Shown: positions 1-7,441 of the stretch, one piece after another
How the letters are laid out: each line of letters opens with the position of its first letter
Numbering within the stretch: position 1 is the first letter of the stretch
Source of the DNA: Betaproteobacteria bacterium
GTDB lineage: Bacteria > Pseudomonadota > Gammaproteobacteria > Burkholderiales > SG8-41
Assembly: GCA_025356695.1 (NCBI GenBank)
Contig: JANXSE010000189.1
Span: forward strand, 1 to 20,230
Length of the DNA: 20,230 nucleotides
Reading direction: 5' to 3'
Notes under the pieces: model-generated
Databases searched by the model: none
What the model was told of the DNA's origin: nothing
The model's input: only the letters and a program-made list of their open reading frames with translations
Program-made: the position numbers and the translations under genes

Positions 1-484
1 GGGCCACGTCGGCATGGAACTCTTCAAGCTGATGACCAACACGCAGATCGTGCACATTCCGTATAAAGGCGGCGCCGCAGGTATCACTGCCACGATCTCG
101 GGCGAAGTGCAGTTGATGATGGAAAGCCTGAATTCGATCACGCCCAACGCCAAAGCCGGCCGCGTGCGCGCGCTGGGGGTCACCGGCGCGAAGCGCGCGG
201 CGGTGCTGCCCGACGTGCCGACCATTGCCGAAGCCGGCGTGCCCGGTTACGAAGCGATTACCTGGAACGGCATCGTTGCTCCGGCCGGCATGCCGCGCGC
301 GATGATTGTGCGGCTCAATACCGAGATCAACCGCGCGCTCGCCGAACCGGGACTGCAGCAGAAACTCGCCGCCATCGGTGCCGAACCTGCCGGCGGCACG
401 CCGGAGGAATTCGCCAAATTCATCCGCAGCGAATACGCAAAGTGGGGTGACGTCGTGCGGCGCTCCGGCGCGAAAATGGATTGA
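1..484 (+). CDS. TctC/Bug-family tripartite tricarboxylate-type substrate-binding protein, C-terminal part (cut by left edge)
   Basis: The reading frame is open from position 2 and ends at TGA 482-484, so only about 160 C-terminal residues of a roughly 320-residue protein are visible. Typical Bug (PF03401) signatures are present: HIPYKGGAAG, the RALGVTGAKR strand, DVPTIAEAGVPGYE, and the closing EFAKFIRSEYAKWGDVV helix. Family knowledge: these are periplasmic high-affinity binders of carboxylates and other small organic acids. They feed TctAB membrane components or act as orphan sensors. The signal peptide lies outside the window. A 34-nt stretch (17-50) is identical to 17759-17792 in another Bug gene here, so the two are close paralogues. 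A 65-codon gene follows after 26 bases and is probably co-transcribed. The family is certain; the ligand is not known. Confidence 0.93.
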   Translation, partial: GHVGMELFKLMTNTQIVHIPYKGGAAGITATISGEVQLMMESLNSITPNAKAGRVRALGVTGAKRAAVLPDVPTIAEAGVPGYEAITWNGIVAPAGMPRAMIVRLNTEINRALAEPGLQQKLAAIGAEPAGGTPEEFAKFIRSEYAKWGDVVRRSGAKMD

Positions 485-510
485 ATGATCAGGACTAACA
501 GGAACGTTTT

Positions 511-708
511 ATGAAAATCAAACGCATCATGTCGGAAGTAAAGCTGGTGATCGCCGACGTCGAGGTCGAACTCAACGGCACCATGCGTAGCAGTCCGACG
601 CTGTGCGCGCTGATTGCGAACGCCGAGGGGGATGAATCCGTCGTGCCGCTCAACACGCCCGACGGCCGGCCGATCTTCATGAAGATAGAGAACGCGATCA
701 AACTGTGA
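511..708 (+). CDS. Small 65-aa protein, possibly cyclophilin-like (DUF369-type) fold
   Basis: This short ORF has a plausible ribosome site (ACAGGAAC about 8 bases before the ATG) and sits 26 bases after the Bug gene, so it is probably in the same transcript. The protein has no signal peptide or membrane segment. Its start, VKLVIADVEVELNGT, followed by SSPTLCALIANA, loosely resembles the opening strand-strand-helix of small bacterial cyclophilin-like proteins (PF04126 type: I-x-DVEVEAELN-x-T-x-TA). The rest of that roughly 120-residue domain is missing. It could be a shortened member or an unrelated small protein. An ATG at 529 (MSEVKL) is an alternative start. The assignment is weak and the function is unknown. 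Confidence 0.5.
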   Translation: MKIKRIMSEVKLVIADVEVELNGTMRSSPTLCALIANAEGDESVVPLNTPDGRPIFMKIENAIKL

Positions 709-774
709 TGCGGCTGTCATCGGCCCCGGATTTTCCGCGGACGATTGATTGCGCGTTGCCGGGAATATTCGGGA

Positions 775-872
775 GTTCCCTCCCCCCTTGTGGGGGAGGG
801 TTAGGGTGGGGGGTAAGCATGCGCCGCCCCCCATTCCATCCCATCCTTCCCCCACAAAGGGGGGAAGGAGTC
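775..872. repeat. Inverted pair of C/G-rich palindromic extragenic repeats (REPIN-like)
   Basis: Two imperfect inverted copies of a unit of about 45 bases face each other at 775-823 and 826-872. Each unit has its own hairpin: CCCTCCCCC/GGGGGAGGG around CTTGT on the left, and TTCCCCC/GGGGGAA on the right. The pair lies between convergent genes (plus-strand stop at 708, minus-strand stop at 907). It could act as a bidirectional structure limiting readthrough, but there is no T-tract. Related C/G-rich palindromes occur at 6220-6240 and 13697-13725. The rest of 709-906 shows no coding signal. Confidence 0.7.
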
Positions 873-906
873 AGCAAGCCGATGCTGTGCCAGTAAATTA
901 CAGGGC

Positions 907-1881
907 TTATTCCGGCGTGATGCCTGCGCTGCGGATCACGCCGGCCCATTTGTCGATTTCATTTTTCAGATAACGGCCGAATTCCGCCGGCGTGCCGGCG
1001 ACAACGCGCGTGCCATCGGCTTCGAGCCGTTGTTTCATGTCCGCGAGTGCCAGCACGCGCGCCGTTTCACGGTGCAATCGATCGATCACCGGCGCCGGTG
1101 TTCCGGCCGTTGTCAGCAGACCGTACCACTGCGGCGCGTCGTAACCGGGCAGGCCGGACTCGGCGATCGTCGGCACTTCGGGCAAAACCGCTGCGCGTTT
1201 CAATGTTGTGACGCCAAGTGCGCGCAGTTTGCCGTTGCGCAAATGCTGGATGACGGTGAGTGCGGTCGGCGTCATCAGCGCGATTTCGCCGGACAACAGG
1301 CTGACCATGCCCTGTCCCAACCCTTTGTAATGCGCAAACACGACGTCGATCTTCGCCATTGATTTGAACAGCTCGAGCGACAGGTGCGGCGCACTGCCAA
1401 TGCCGGCGGTGCCGCCGGTGAGCAGGCCCGGCCGGACTTTTGCCAGCGCGATGAGTTGCTTCACGGACGCGGCGGGTACCGATGGATGCACCGTCAGCAC
1501 GCTCGGCGCATCGGCGAGCTGCGTGATCGGCGCTAGATCGCGCAGCGTGTCGTAGGGCAGCTTCGCGTACATGCTCGGATTGATGGCGAGCCCTGCCGGT
1601 GCGATCAGCAGCGTATAGCCATCGGGTGGCGCCTTGGCAACGTAATCAATGCCGATGATGCCGCCGGCGCCGGCGCGGTTCTCGACAATCACCTGCTGGC
1701 CGAGCGCCTCGATCAGTTTCTGCGCCAGCTGTCGTCCGAATATATCGCTGCCGCCACCGGGCGATGTGGGTGCGATCAGGCGCAACGATCGGGTTGGAAA
1801 AATTTGCGCGCAAGCAATGTTGCCGGCGGCAATCATTGCAAATGTGCAAACGAATGTGCTGATCAATTTCATATTGTTCAT
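907..1881 (-). CDS. TctC/Bug-family substrate-binding protein
   Basis: This is a full-length Bug protein of 324 residues, the usual family size. Residues 1-25 form a Sec signal peptide (MNNMK start, hydrophobic core, cleavage near IACA-Q). Diagnostic motifs follow in order: TSPGGGSD (about 40), IVENRAGAGG (about 65), APPDGYTLL, KLPYDTLRDLAP, HYKGLGQG in place of the common VPYKG, and RALGVTTLKRAAVLPEVPTIAESGLPGYD. It should bind an organic acid in the periplasm. It is transcribed away from the selenoprotein unit, with 172 bases between the two starts, so the two may share control. No TctA or TctB genes are adjacent. The ligand cannot be deduced. Confidence 0.95.
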   Translation of the reverse strand: MNNMKLISTFVCTFAMIAAGNIACAQIFPTRSLRLIAPTSPGGGSDIFGRQLAQKLIEALGQQVIVENRAGAGGIIGIDYVAKAPPDGYTLLIAPAGLAINPSMYAKLPYDTLRDLAPITQLADAPSVLTVHPSVPAASVKQLIALAKVRPGLLTGGTAGIGSAPHLSLELFKSMAKIDVVFAHYKGLGQGMVSLLSGEIALMTPTALTVIQHLRNGKLRALGVTTLKRAAVLPEVPTIAESGLPGYDAPQWYGLLTTAGTPAPVIDRLHRETARVLALADMKQRLEADGTRVVAGTPAEFGRYLKNEIDKWAGVIRSAGITPE

Positions 1882-1919
1882 CGCGTTGATTTACCTTGCG
1901 CTGGATCATGGCGTCCGTC

Positions 1920-1946
1920 TTGACAGTGCATGCGACCGGGCATAAT
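1920..1946 (+). promoter_or_regulatory. Candidate sigma70 promoter for the UGSC selenoprotein unit
   Basis: A perfect -35 box TTGACA lies at 1920-1925 and a near-consensus -10 box CATAAT at 1941-1946. The spacer is 15 bases, shorter than the ideal 17. The site is in the 172-base divergent gap and would give a leader of about 100 bases before the ATG at 2054. The short spacer may mean a weak or activator-dependent promoter. This rests on sequence only. Confidence 0.4.
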
Positions 1947-2053
1947 CTCAAACGGCATCGTGCGTCCCGTGCATCGCGTGCGGACGCAGTTGAATACAAC
2001 AATGTTACCGGTATCGTGGGCAGCACAGAACCGGAATTTTCAGGAGGCTATCC

Positions 2054-2599
2054 ATGGTACTCAGAGTTCTCGAACCTTTGGCGGAAATCAACAAGCCGGC
2101 CGACAGCAAGCCGATGCGCCGCGTGCAGTCGCTGCAGGGCAAACGTGCCGGCATGTTGTGGGGCGGTCATGCGGCGACCGTCAAATTCTGGCCGGTATTC
2201 GAAAGCGTGGCCGAGAAAAAATTCGCTGCAGAGCCGGTGCGCCTCTATAAGAAAAGCAGCTGGAACCCGGCGCCGCTGCCCGACATCGAATCCTTCGCCG
2301 GGAAAATCGATTACGCCTTTGTCGGCGTCGGCGCCTGAGGGTCCTGCACATCAGCTACCGTGCGTGACACGGTCAATATGGTGCAACAGGGCGTGCCCAC
2401 CGTCGGTTTCATCCATGAGCCGTTCGAAAAACTCGCGCGCATGCAGGCCAAGCAGCTCGGCATGCCGAACGCGCCGCTGCTGATTTATCCGCAGGACCTG
2501 CCGAGCAAAGACCCCGCCGATTTCGTGCTGAAAAAAGCCGAGGGCCTTGCCGAGCAGGTCGTCAACATGCTGCTGTCGCAGACCGGAGGTGCGGCATGA
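2054..2599 (+). CDS. UGSC-family selenoprotein; in-frame UGA at 2336-2338 read as selenocysteine (Sec95)
   Basis: Two open segments (2054-2335 and 2339-2599) share one frame and are separated only by TGA 2336-2338. Read through as Sec, they give one 181-residue protein with the motif VGVGA-U-GSCTSATVRD, matching the UGSC (seleno)protein family known from marine metagenome selenoproteomes. An ideal AGGAGG (2042-2047) precedes the ATG by 6 bases. There is no signal peptide, so it is probably cytoplasmic. The first half has a flavodoxin- or Rossmann-like look (GKRAGMLWGG; IDYAFVGVGA). U95 and C98 form a UxxC pair, consistent with redox chemistry. A hairpin after the UGA is a candidate SECIS. The stop overlaps the next start by ATGA. 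The alternative is a nonsense pseudogene, but motif conservation and the second copy at 15651 argue against it. The reaction is unknown. Confidence 0.88.
2357..2373 (+). promoter_or_regulatory. Candidate bacterial SECIS hairpin in the coding sequence
   Basis: ACCGTG (2357-2362) pairs perfectly with CACGGT (2368-2373) around the loop CGTGA. The loop starts 24 bases after the UGA (2336-2338), inside the usual bacterial SECIS window, and has G at loop position 2, as SelB-binding hairpins generally do. A competing fold pairs 2341-2349 with 2360-2368, but its loop is only about 11 bases from the UGA, so I prefer the first. Confidence 0.6.
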
Positions 2600-3675
2600 G
2601 CGAAGTGCAACTGGTTTCGAAAGTCTTCGAATGCGCCGACATCGACGATTTCACCGAGCTCGCCTATAAAAACGGCTGGACTGATGGCCTGCCGGTGTTG
2701 CCGCCGACGGAGAAAAAAGTCCGCGCCATGATCGATTACATCAAGCGCGATCCGCAGGAGGTGCTTGGTGTGGTTTCGCCGGGCGAAGGCGTGGCGACCA
2801 TCGAGAAAGTCGCGATCAACGCGGTGATGGCGGGCTGTCTGCCTGAATATCTGCCGGTGGTGATCACCGCGGTTGAAGCGATGCTCGACAACACGTTCGA
2901 GCTGATGCGCGTGCAGTGCACGACCGGCGGGCCCGGACCGCTGGCCATCATCAGCGGTCCCGTGGTGAAGAAACTCAATTTCAACTGCGGTGAGGGTGTT
3001 TTCACCGGCACCGGCCATCGCGCGAATTCGACGATCGGCCGCGCCATTCGTCTCATCCTCTGGAATATCGGGTTGGGGCGTCCCGGCCAGATGTCGCACG
3101 CGACCATGGGGCATCCCGGACGTTATTCCTATCTCGTCGCCGAGCGTCCGCCGGAAGAGGCGAACCCGTGGGAGCCGCTCCACGTCACCAACGGGTTGAA
3201 AGCCGAAGATAGCGCGGTGTCGATGTTCCCGTCGGGCGCGCACATCCAGTTCAATCTCGGCGCGGGCGCGAATACCGTCGAAAACAACCTCTTCGTCGTC
3301 AAGGACGTGCTGACCAATCTCGGCCAGTTCCAGCAGGCGATGCAGAAGCTGCTGGTGATCAACCCGCAGGGCGCGCATGTGCTGCAGGCAGCGGGCTACG
3401 ACAAGACGCGCTTTCGCGATGAACTCATCAAGCAAAGCGTGCGCGCCGTGCGCGACATCAAGCGCACCGGCGGCACCTCCACCACCGCAACCTGGCATTG
3501 GACCAAACTCGTTGATGTGAATGACGACGATGCGCTGGTGCCGGCGATGGTCGATGCTCACCACTTGCAGATCATGGTCGCCGGCGGCTGGGCGCCGCCG
3601 GTTTGCCAGTGCGTGTGCATCAATGCGATGCACGGCGAAATGGTGACGAAAAAAATCAACTGGTCGTGGGATTGA
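2596..3675 (+). CDS. Partner protein of the UGSC selenoprotein (359 aa, function unknown)
   Basis: The start overlaps the selenoprotein stop (ATGA, 2596-2599), which implies translational coupling. No signal peptide or membrane segment is visible. N-terminal signatures are GWTDGLPVLPPTEKKV (residues about 27-42) and KVAINAVMAGCLPEYLPVVI (about 72-91), followed by Gly-rich TTGGPGPLAIISGP and GEGVFTGTGHRANSTIGRA. The same order of motifs occurs in the C-terminal two-thirds of the fused selenoprotein at 15651-17267 (WSDGLPLVPPT, AINAVMAGCRPDCLPVLI), so the two are homologous. The C-terminus has a Cys cluster, PPVCQCVCIN, which the fused copy lacks. Fusion elsewhere implies that this protein works physically with the UGSC selenoprotein. 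I know no catalytic assignment for the family. Confidence 0.9.
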   Translation: MSEVQLVSKVFECADIDDFTELAYKNGWTDGLPVLPPTEKKVRAMIDYIKRDPQEVLGVVSPGEGVATIEKVAINAVMAGCLPEYLPVVITAVEAMLDNTFELMRVQCTTGGPGPLAIISGPVVKKLNFNCGEGVFTGTGHRANSTIGRAIRLILWNIGLGRPGQMSHATMGHPGRYSYLVAERPPEEANPWEPLHVTNGLKAEDSAVSMFPSGAHIQFNLGAGANTVENNLFVVKDVLTNLGQFQQAMQKLLVINPQGAHVLQAAGYDKTRFRDELIKQSVRAVRDIKRTGGTSTTATWHWTKLVDVNDDDALVPAMVDAHHLQIMVAGGWAPPVCQCVCINAMHGEMVTKKINWSWD

Positions 3676-3677
3676 GC

Positions 3678-4655
3678 ATGCGCCGTGGTGTCGCCACTGC
3701 TGTTGCAATGGCAACAGCGGCGATTGCGTGCACGGCATTGGCGCAGACCCCGCCGTACCCTTCGCGCCCGATTCGTTTGATCATTCCGGTGCAGCCGGGG
3801 TCGAGCACCAACGACAGCATTCCGCGCGCCTTCGCCAAGCACCTGTCGGTGGCGTTCGGGCAGACGGTGGTGACCGACAACCGGCCCGGCGCCAGCGGCC
3901 AGATCGCCAGCGAAACGGTGGCGAAGTCGGCGCCTGACGGCTACACGCTGCTGGTCGGTTACACCACGACACTCGGCATTGGCCCTGCGGTTTACGAAAA
4001 GCTGCCCTACGATCCGGACAAGGATCTGGTGCCGGTTGCGCGTCTGTTCGTGTCTTCGTATGTGGTCGCCGTGAATACAATGGTGCCCGCCAATTCGCTC
4101 AAGGAGTTGATCGACCTCGCCAAAGCAAAACCGGGGCAGTTGCATTACGCCTCGGCGGGCACCGGCAGTACGCCGCATCTATGCGGTGAATTGCTGAAGA
4201 CCATGGCCAACATCAACATCGTGCACATTCCGTACAAAGCCTCGGGTTCTGCGATGACCGCGCTGGCCGGCGGCGAAGCGCAGATCGGCTGCCAGGCAGC
4301 GGGCACCTATGTGCCGTTGATCAAGGCCGGCAAGATGCGCGCACTCGCCGTGGCCGCGCCGCAGCGTCTGCCGACATTCGCCGATCTGCCGACGGCCGCG
4401 GAAGCGGGGCTGCCGGGTTATGAAGTGCAGTCGTGGACGGGCTACATGGCGCCGGCGAAAACGCCGCCGGCGATCCTGCGCCGCCTTTACGACGAGTTGG
4501 CGAAGATCATCGAAACGCCCGAGATGAAGAGCTTCATCCTCGCACAGGGCGCGGAACCCGCGCTGATGGACTCGGCGGCCTTCGGCGCCTACATCAAGGC
4601 CGAGCGCGTGAAGTGGGCGAAGGTCGTGAAGGCGGCCGGCATCAAGCCGAACTAG
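3678..4655 (+). CDS. TctC/Bug-family substrate-binding protein in the selenoprotein operon
   Basis: This 325-residue periplasmic receptor starts at ATG 3678, two bases after the previous stop. I chose that start because it gives a clean signal peptide: MRRG, a hydrophobic core, cleavage near TALA-Q at about residue 22. An upstream in-frame start at 3603 would add residues from inside the preceding gene. Motifs are PVQPGSSTND (a variant of PGGGTD), VVTDNRPGASGQ, APDGYTLLVG, KLPYDPDKDLVP, HIPYKASGSAM, and LPTAAEAGLPGYEVQSW. Its place in the unit suggests that the imported or sensed acid is the substrate of the selenoprotein pair. The other selenoprotein gene is also followed by a Bug gene. The ligand is unknown. 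Confidence 0.94.
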   Translation: MRRGVATAVAMATAAIACTALAQTPPYPSRPIRLIIPVQPGSSTNDSIPRAFAKHLSVAFGQTVVTDNRPGASGQIASETVAKSAPDGYTLLVGYTTTLGIGPAVYEKLPYDPDKDLVPVARLFVSSYVVAVNTMVPANSLKELIDLAKAKPGQLHYASAGTGSTPHLCGELLKTMANINIVHIPYKASGSAMTALAGGEAQIGCQAAGTYVPLIKAGKMRALAVAAPQRLPTFADLPTAAEAGLPGYEVQSWTGYMAPAKTPPAILRRLYDELAKIIETPEMKSFILAQGAEPALMDSAAFGAYIKAERVKWAKVVKAAGIKPN

Positions 4656-4668
4656 CGCGCCGGCGCGG

Positions 4669-5035
4669 CTATTTGCCGCTGCAGAAGACGTTCAGCTTGT
4701 TGCCGTCGAGATCGCGAAAGTAACCGGCATAGAAGCCGTCGCCGCGCGGCCCGGCCTTCGTCTTTTCCGCCGAGTTCCAGCGCTTTCTTGTAGAGCCGGT
4801 CGACTTTTTCGCGTGAATCGACCACCAGCGCCGCCATCACGCCGTTGCCGACCGTAGCCGGTTTGCCGTCGAAGGGCTGCATGATGCCGAGCATGGGCCT
4901 GTCCATCGAAACGCCCCATGCGATGCCGCGGCCGAAGTCCATCAGGCGTTTGGCGCCGATTTCGGTGAGCAGCGCGTCGTAGAACGCCGCCGCGCGCTTG
5001 AGGTCGTTGGTGCCGAGTGTGACGTAGCCGATCAT
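4669..5035 (-). pseudogene. VOC/glyoxalase-family protein with a frameshift
   Basis: From ATG 5035 (RBS GGGAGAA upstream) the protein opens as a vicinal-oxygen-chelate domain: IGYVTLGTNDLKRAAAFYDALL, GRGIAWGV, and MAALVVDSREKVDRLYKKAL. After GGKDEG, at about 4758, the expected frame runs into Arg-rich sequence. The conserved end (GPRGDGFYAGYFRDLDGNK, then LNVFCSGK) continues in another frame to a stop at 4669-4671. One base gained or two lost in the GC-rich stretch explains it. Read through, the protein is about 122 residues, normal for single-domain glyoxalase/bleomycin-resistance proteins. Either the gene is inactivated or the assembly has an indel. Without correction the frame runs to 4652 and overlaps the end of the convergent Bug gene. 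The substrate is not predictable. Confidence 0.8.
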
Positions 5036-5080
5036 GCCGGTTCTCCCTAGATAGAGGTTTCACAGTTTAATGCGTGCACG

Positions 5081-6061
5081 TTACGCCCGGAAGACAGTTG
5101 ATGGCGAGCCGCGATCACGCGTTCCCGAGCGCCGGGTCGCCATTTCGGCGATTGCCTTCTCGACCACTGCGCGTTTCAGGTGCGGCGCGAACATTTCGAT
5201 GAAGGCGAACATATAGCCGCGCAGATAGTGGTTGCAGCGGATGCCGATCTGGATGGTGTTCGGCTCGAACAGATGGCTGGCGTCGATGGCGCGCAGCTTT
5301 TTGTCGCGCCCGCGGTCGTAGGCGAGGTCGGGCACGATCGCAATCCCCAGGCCGAATTCGACGTAGGTCTTGATTACATCCGCATCGATCGCGTTCAACG
5401 CGATGTGCGGTTGTATGCCTTTCGCCTTGAACGCGCTCAGCGTTTTCGAATGGCCGATGAAGCCGTAGTCGTAGGTAATGAGCGGATATTGCGCGAGCTT
5501 TTCGAGCGTGAGGCGGCGCGTTTTCAGTAACGGATGTCCCGCCGGTGTCAGCACGATGCGCTGCAGCGGATGGCAGGGCAGCATCACCATCGCCTCGGGC
5601 AACTCAGGCGGCTCGGTGGCGATCGACAGGTCGGCGTTGCCGCTGGCGACGAGATACGAAACTTCTGCCGGCGTGCCCTGGCGCAGGCTCAGGGTCACCT
5701 GCGGATAACGCTGGCGAAAGCGGCGCAGCACCTCGGGCAGCGCGTAACGCGCCTGGGTGTGCGTGGTGGCGATCGTCAGTGCGCCTTCGTGTTGTGTGGC
5801 GTGTTCGCCCGCGGCCTTCTTGATATTGTCAGCGGAATCGAGCGTGTGTCCGGCCATGGCGACGAGTTCGCGGCCGGCATCCGACAAACGCACCAGTCGC
5901 GTGCGGTTGCGCACGAACAATTCGACCTTGAGTTCTTCTTCGAGCAGGCGCAGCTGCCGGCTCAGGCCCGGCTGCGTGATGTGCAGTACAGCGGCCGCCT
6001 TCGAGATGTTCATGTCCTGGCGCGCGACTTCGCAGAAGTAGCGCAGTTGTTGCAGCGTCAT
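5081..6061 (-). CDS. CysB/Cbl-type LysR-family transcriptional regulator
   Basis: This 326-residue LysR regulator has a winged HTH at residues 1-60 (MTLQQLRYFCEVARQDMNIS, ITQPGLSRQLRLLEEEL). Its effector domain carries hallmarks of the CysB/Cbl branch: TIATTHTQARYALP, IATEPPELPEAMVMLPCHPL, YPLITYDYGFIGHS, DADVIKTYVEFGLGIAIV, and FAPHLKRAVVE. Family knowledge: CysB-type proteins sense O-acetylserine, sulfate or related small anions and control sulfur assimilation. No cys genes are nearby, so here it may control the divergent CoA-ligase unit. The last 15 residues or so (RSGTRDRGSPSTVF) are a disordered tail. The gap to the next gene upstream holds AT-rich inverted repeats suited to LysR binding. 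The subgroup is confident; the regulon is inferred. Confidence 0.92.
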   Translation of the reverse strand: MTLQQLRYFCEVARQDMNISKAAAVLHITQPGLSRQLRLLEEELKVELFVRNRTRLVRLSDAGRELVAMAGHTLDSADNIKKAAGEHATQHEGALTIATTHTQARYALPEVLRRFRQRYPQVTLSLRQGTPAEVSYLVASGNADLSIATEPPELPEAMVMLPCHPLQRIVLTPAGHPLLKTRRLTLEKLAQYPLITYDYGFIGHSKTLSAFKAKGIQPHIALNAIDADVIKTYVEFGLGIAIVPDLAYDRGRDKKLRAIDASHLFEPNTIQIGIRCNHYLRGYMFAFIEMFAPHLKRAVVEKAIAEMATRRSGTRDRGSPSTVFRA

Positions 6062-6083
6062 GATGTGCGCCTTTTCTAGCCCA

Positions 6084-6111
6084 TACTAAAAGTAATGGAA
6101 TTATAAGTTAT
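6084..6111. promoter_or_regulatory. Candidate LysR-regulator binding region
   Basis: Two small inverted repeats, TACT-AAA-AGTA (6084-6094) and ATAA-G-TTAT (6103-6111), lie in an AT-rich patch just upstream of the CysB-type gene. They differ in composition from the surrounding GC-rich DNA. They could be half-sites for autoregulation and for control of the divergent CoA-ligase unit. This is inferred from position and symmetry only. Confidence 0.35.
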
Positions 6112-6204
6112 CAGTTCTTGCCGGCATAGGAGCGGTTCCGTATAGTCACGTGTTCGCAAAGCGATTCGACATTGTGTTGATGGTCGGGAAACGGAGGCAT
6201 GCGA

Positions 6205-6244
6205 ATGCCCTCACCCCGACCCTCTCCCGGAGGGAGAGGGTGAG
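6205..6244. repeat. Palindromic extragenic repeat
   Basis: A perfect 9-bp hairpin, CCCTCTCCC (6220-6228) and GGGAGAGGG (6232-6240), is flanked by CCCTCACC and GGTGAG, which extend the symmetry. It belongs to the same general class as the repeats at 775-872 and 13697-13725. It lies 70-100 bases before the CoA-ligase start. There is no T-tract, so I do not call it a terminator. Confidence 0.65.
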
Positions 6245-6310
6245 AACGGCTCTGCTTCGCTGACGCGAACCAGAGATAGTCGATTGGCGGCGATACGGAG
6301 GAAAACAAAA

Positions 6311-7441
6311 ATGATGATGCTGGAGTGCGACGCCAAGCGATTGCTGGCATCGGTCGGAGTCAATGTGCCGGCCGGTACCGTCTGGCGCCGCGGTGACGCC
6401 GCTGCGGGCGTGAAGGTCGAATCCTTTCCGGTCGCGGTGAAGGCGCAGGTCCGCAGCGGCGGGCGCGGCAAACAGGGCGGTGTGGTTAAGGTTGCCGACC
6501 GCGCTGCGCTCGAGGCGGCGGCGAAAAAAATGTTCGATACCGAATTCGGCGGCGAAAAGCCCGCTGTCCTGCTGATCGAACCGTGGCTGGCGATCGAGCG
6601 CGAGTCTTATCTATCGGTGGCCGTTGACGGTCGCGCCGAAGGCTATGTCGTGCTGTATTCGCCCCAGGGTGGCATGGACATTGAAGAGGGCGTGCCGCCC
6701 GTGCGTTATGAGGTCGGCGCGCCGTGGAATTTTCGCGTGCACCGTCTGCGTGAAATTCTCGAGAAGGTCGAATCCGATTACCAATGGCGCGAAAAAGTCA
6801 TCGCGCTCGCACAGCGCCTGGTGCGCAGCGCCGCGGCGCAGGACTGCACGACGATTGAAATCAACCCGCTGGTCAAACTCAGTGACGGCGCGCTGATCGC
6901 CGCCGACGCCAAGGTCGCGCGCGACGAATGGGCGCATTTCCGCAGCGCCGAAATCAACGCCGAACGCGAAGCCGAAAAGGGCCGCGCTGACCCGTATTTG
7001 CGTGCCTGCCTCGACATGCAGCACATGTACGTAAAGCTCGACGGCGACATCGGCGTGATTTCCGGAGGTGCCGGCATGACGATGGGCGCGATGGACATGA
7101 TCGCCGAGGCCGGCGGCCGTCCGGCTTGTTTTCTCGACTGCAGCCCGGGGCCGACCTCGACGCGCGGTTACCGCCCGGCCTTCGCAATGCTCGATGCCGA
7201 TCCGGCGGTGAAAGTGATCCTCGTCAGCGTCTTCGGCGGCGGCACGCAAATGCAGCGCGTTGCAACGTCGATGAAGGAAGTGATGGCTGAACGCAAGAGC
7301 AGTAAACCGGTGGTCTACCGTCTGGACGGCACCAACGTCGATCAGGTGGCGGGCATCTTCGTCGAATTCGGCGCGCACAACCACGCCAGCCTCGAGACCG
7401 CCGTCGCCGAGGCGGTGAAACTGGCCGGAGGTGCGCAATGA
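6311..7441 (+). CDS. SucC-like CoA ligase beta subunit (ATP-grasp)
   Basis: Start ATG 6311 follows GGAGG (6297-6301) by 9 bases and gives 376 residues, close to SucC size. An upstream in-frame start at 6284 lies before this ribosome site. ATP-grasp features: VAVKAQVRSGGRGKQGG (residues about 40-55), LLIEPWLAIERESYLSV, and TTIEINPLVKLSDG with the metal-binding Glu-Asn. The ligase domain includes KLDGDIGVISGGAGMTMGAMD and VILVSVFGGGTQ. Together with the next gene it should form an acyl-CoA synthetase using ATP, an organic acid and CoA. The segment LDCSPGPTSTRGY differs from the LDVGGGATKERV of housekeeping SucC, so the acid may not be succinate. The neighbouring MaoC-like gene and absence of TCA genes support a catabolic role. 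Malate- or other dicarboxylate-CoA ligase is possible. Confidence 0.9.
   Translation: MMMLECDAKRLLASVGVNVPAGTVWRRGDAAAGVKVESFPVAVKAQVRSGGRGKQGGVVKVADRAALEAAAKKMFDTEFGGEKPAVLLIEPWLAIERESYLSVAVDGRAEGYVVLYSPQGGMDIEEGVPPVRYEVGAPWNFRVHRLREILEKVESDYQWREKVIALAQRLVRSAAAQDCTTIEINPLVKLSDGALIAADAKVARDEWAHFRSAEINAEREAEKGRADPYLRACLDMQHMYVKLDGDIGVISGGAGMTMGAMDMIAEAGGRPACFLDCSPGPTSTRGYRPAFAMLDADPAVKVILVSVFGGGTQMQRVATSMKEVMAERKSSKPVVYRLDGTNVDQVAGIFVEFGAHNHASLETAVAEAVKLAGGAQ

Noticed and set aside
1882..2053. Small protein gene in the divergent gap
   Set aside because: Overlapping open frames here run into neighbouring genes, lack ribosome sites and have no recognisable sequence. The gap reads as promoter and leader.
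2336..2338. TGA as a nonsense mutation making the first UGSC gene a pseudogene
   Set aside because: The motif matches a known selenocysteine family, the downstream frame is intact and coupled to the next gene, and a second independent copy has UGA at the same place.
2485..3738. Long minus-strand open frame (417 codons) opposite the UGSC partner gene
   Set aside because: His/Arg-rich composition with no domain. It is the antisense shadow of a well-supported plus-strand gene in GC-rich DNA.
4758..4760. Recoding (programmed frameshift) in the VOC gene
   Set aside because: No slippery heptamer, stimulatory structure or family precedent is visible. A plain indel is simpler.
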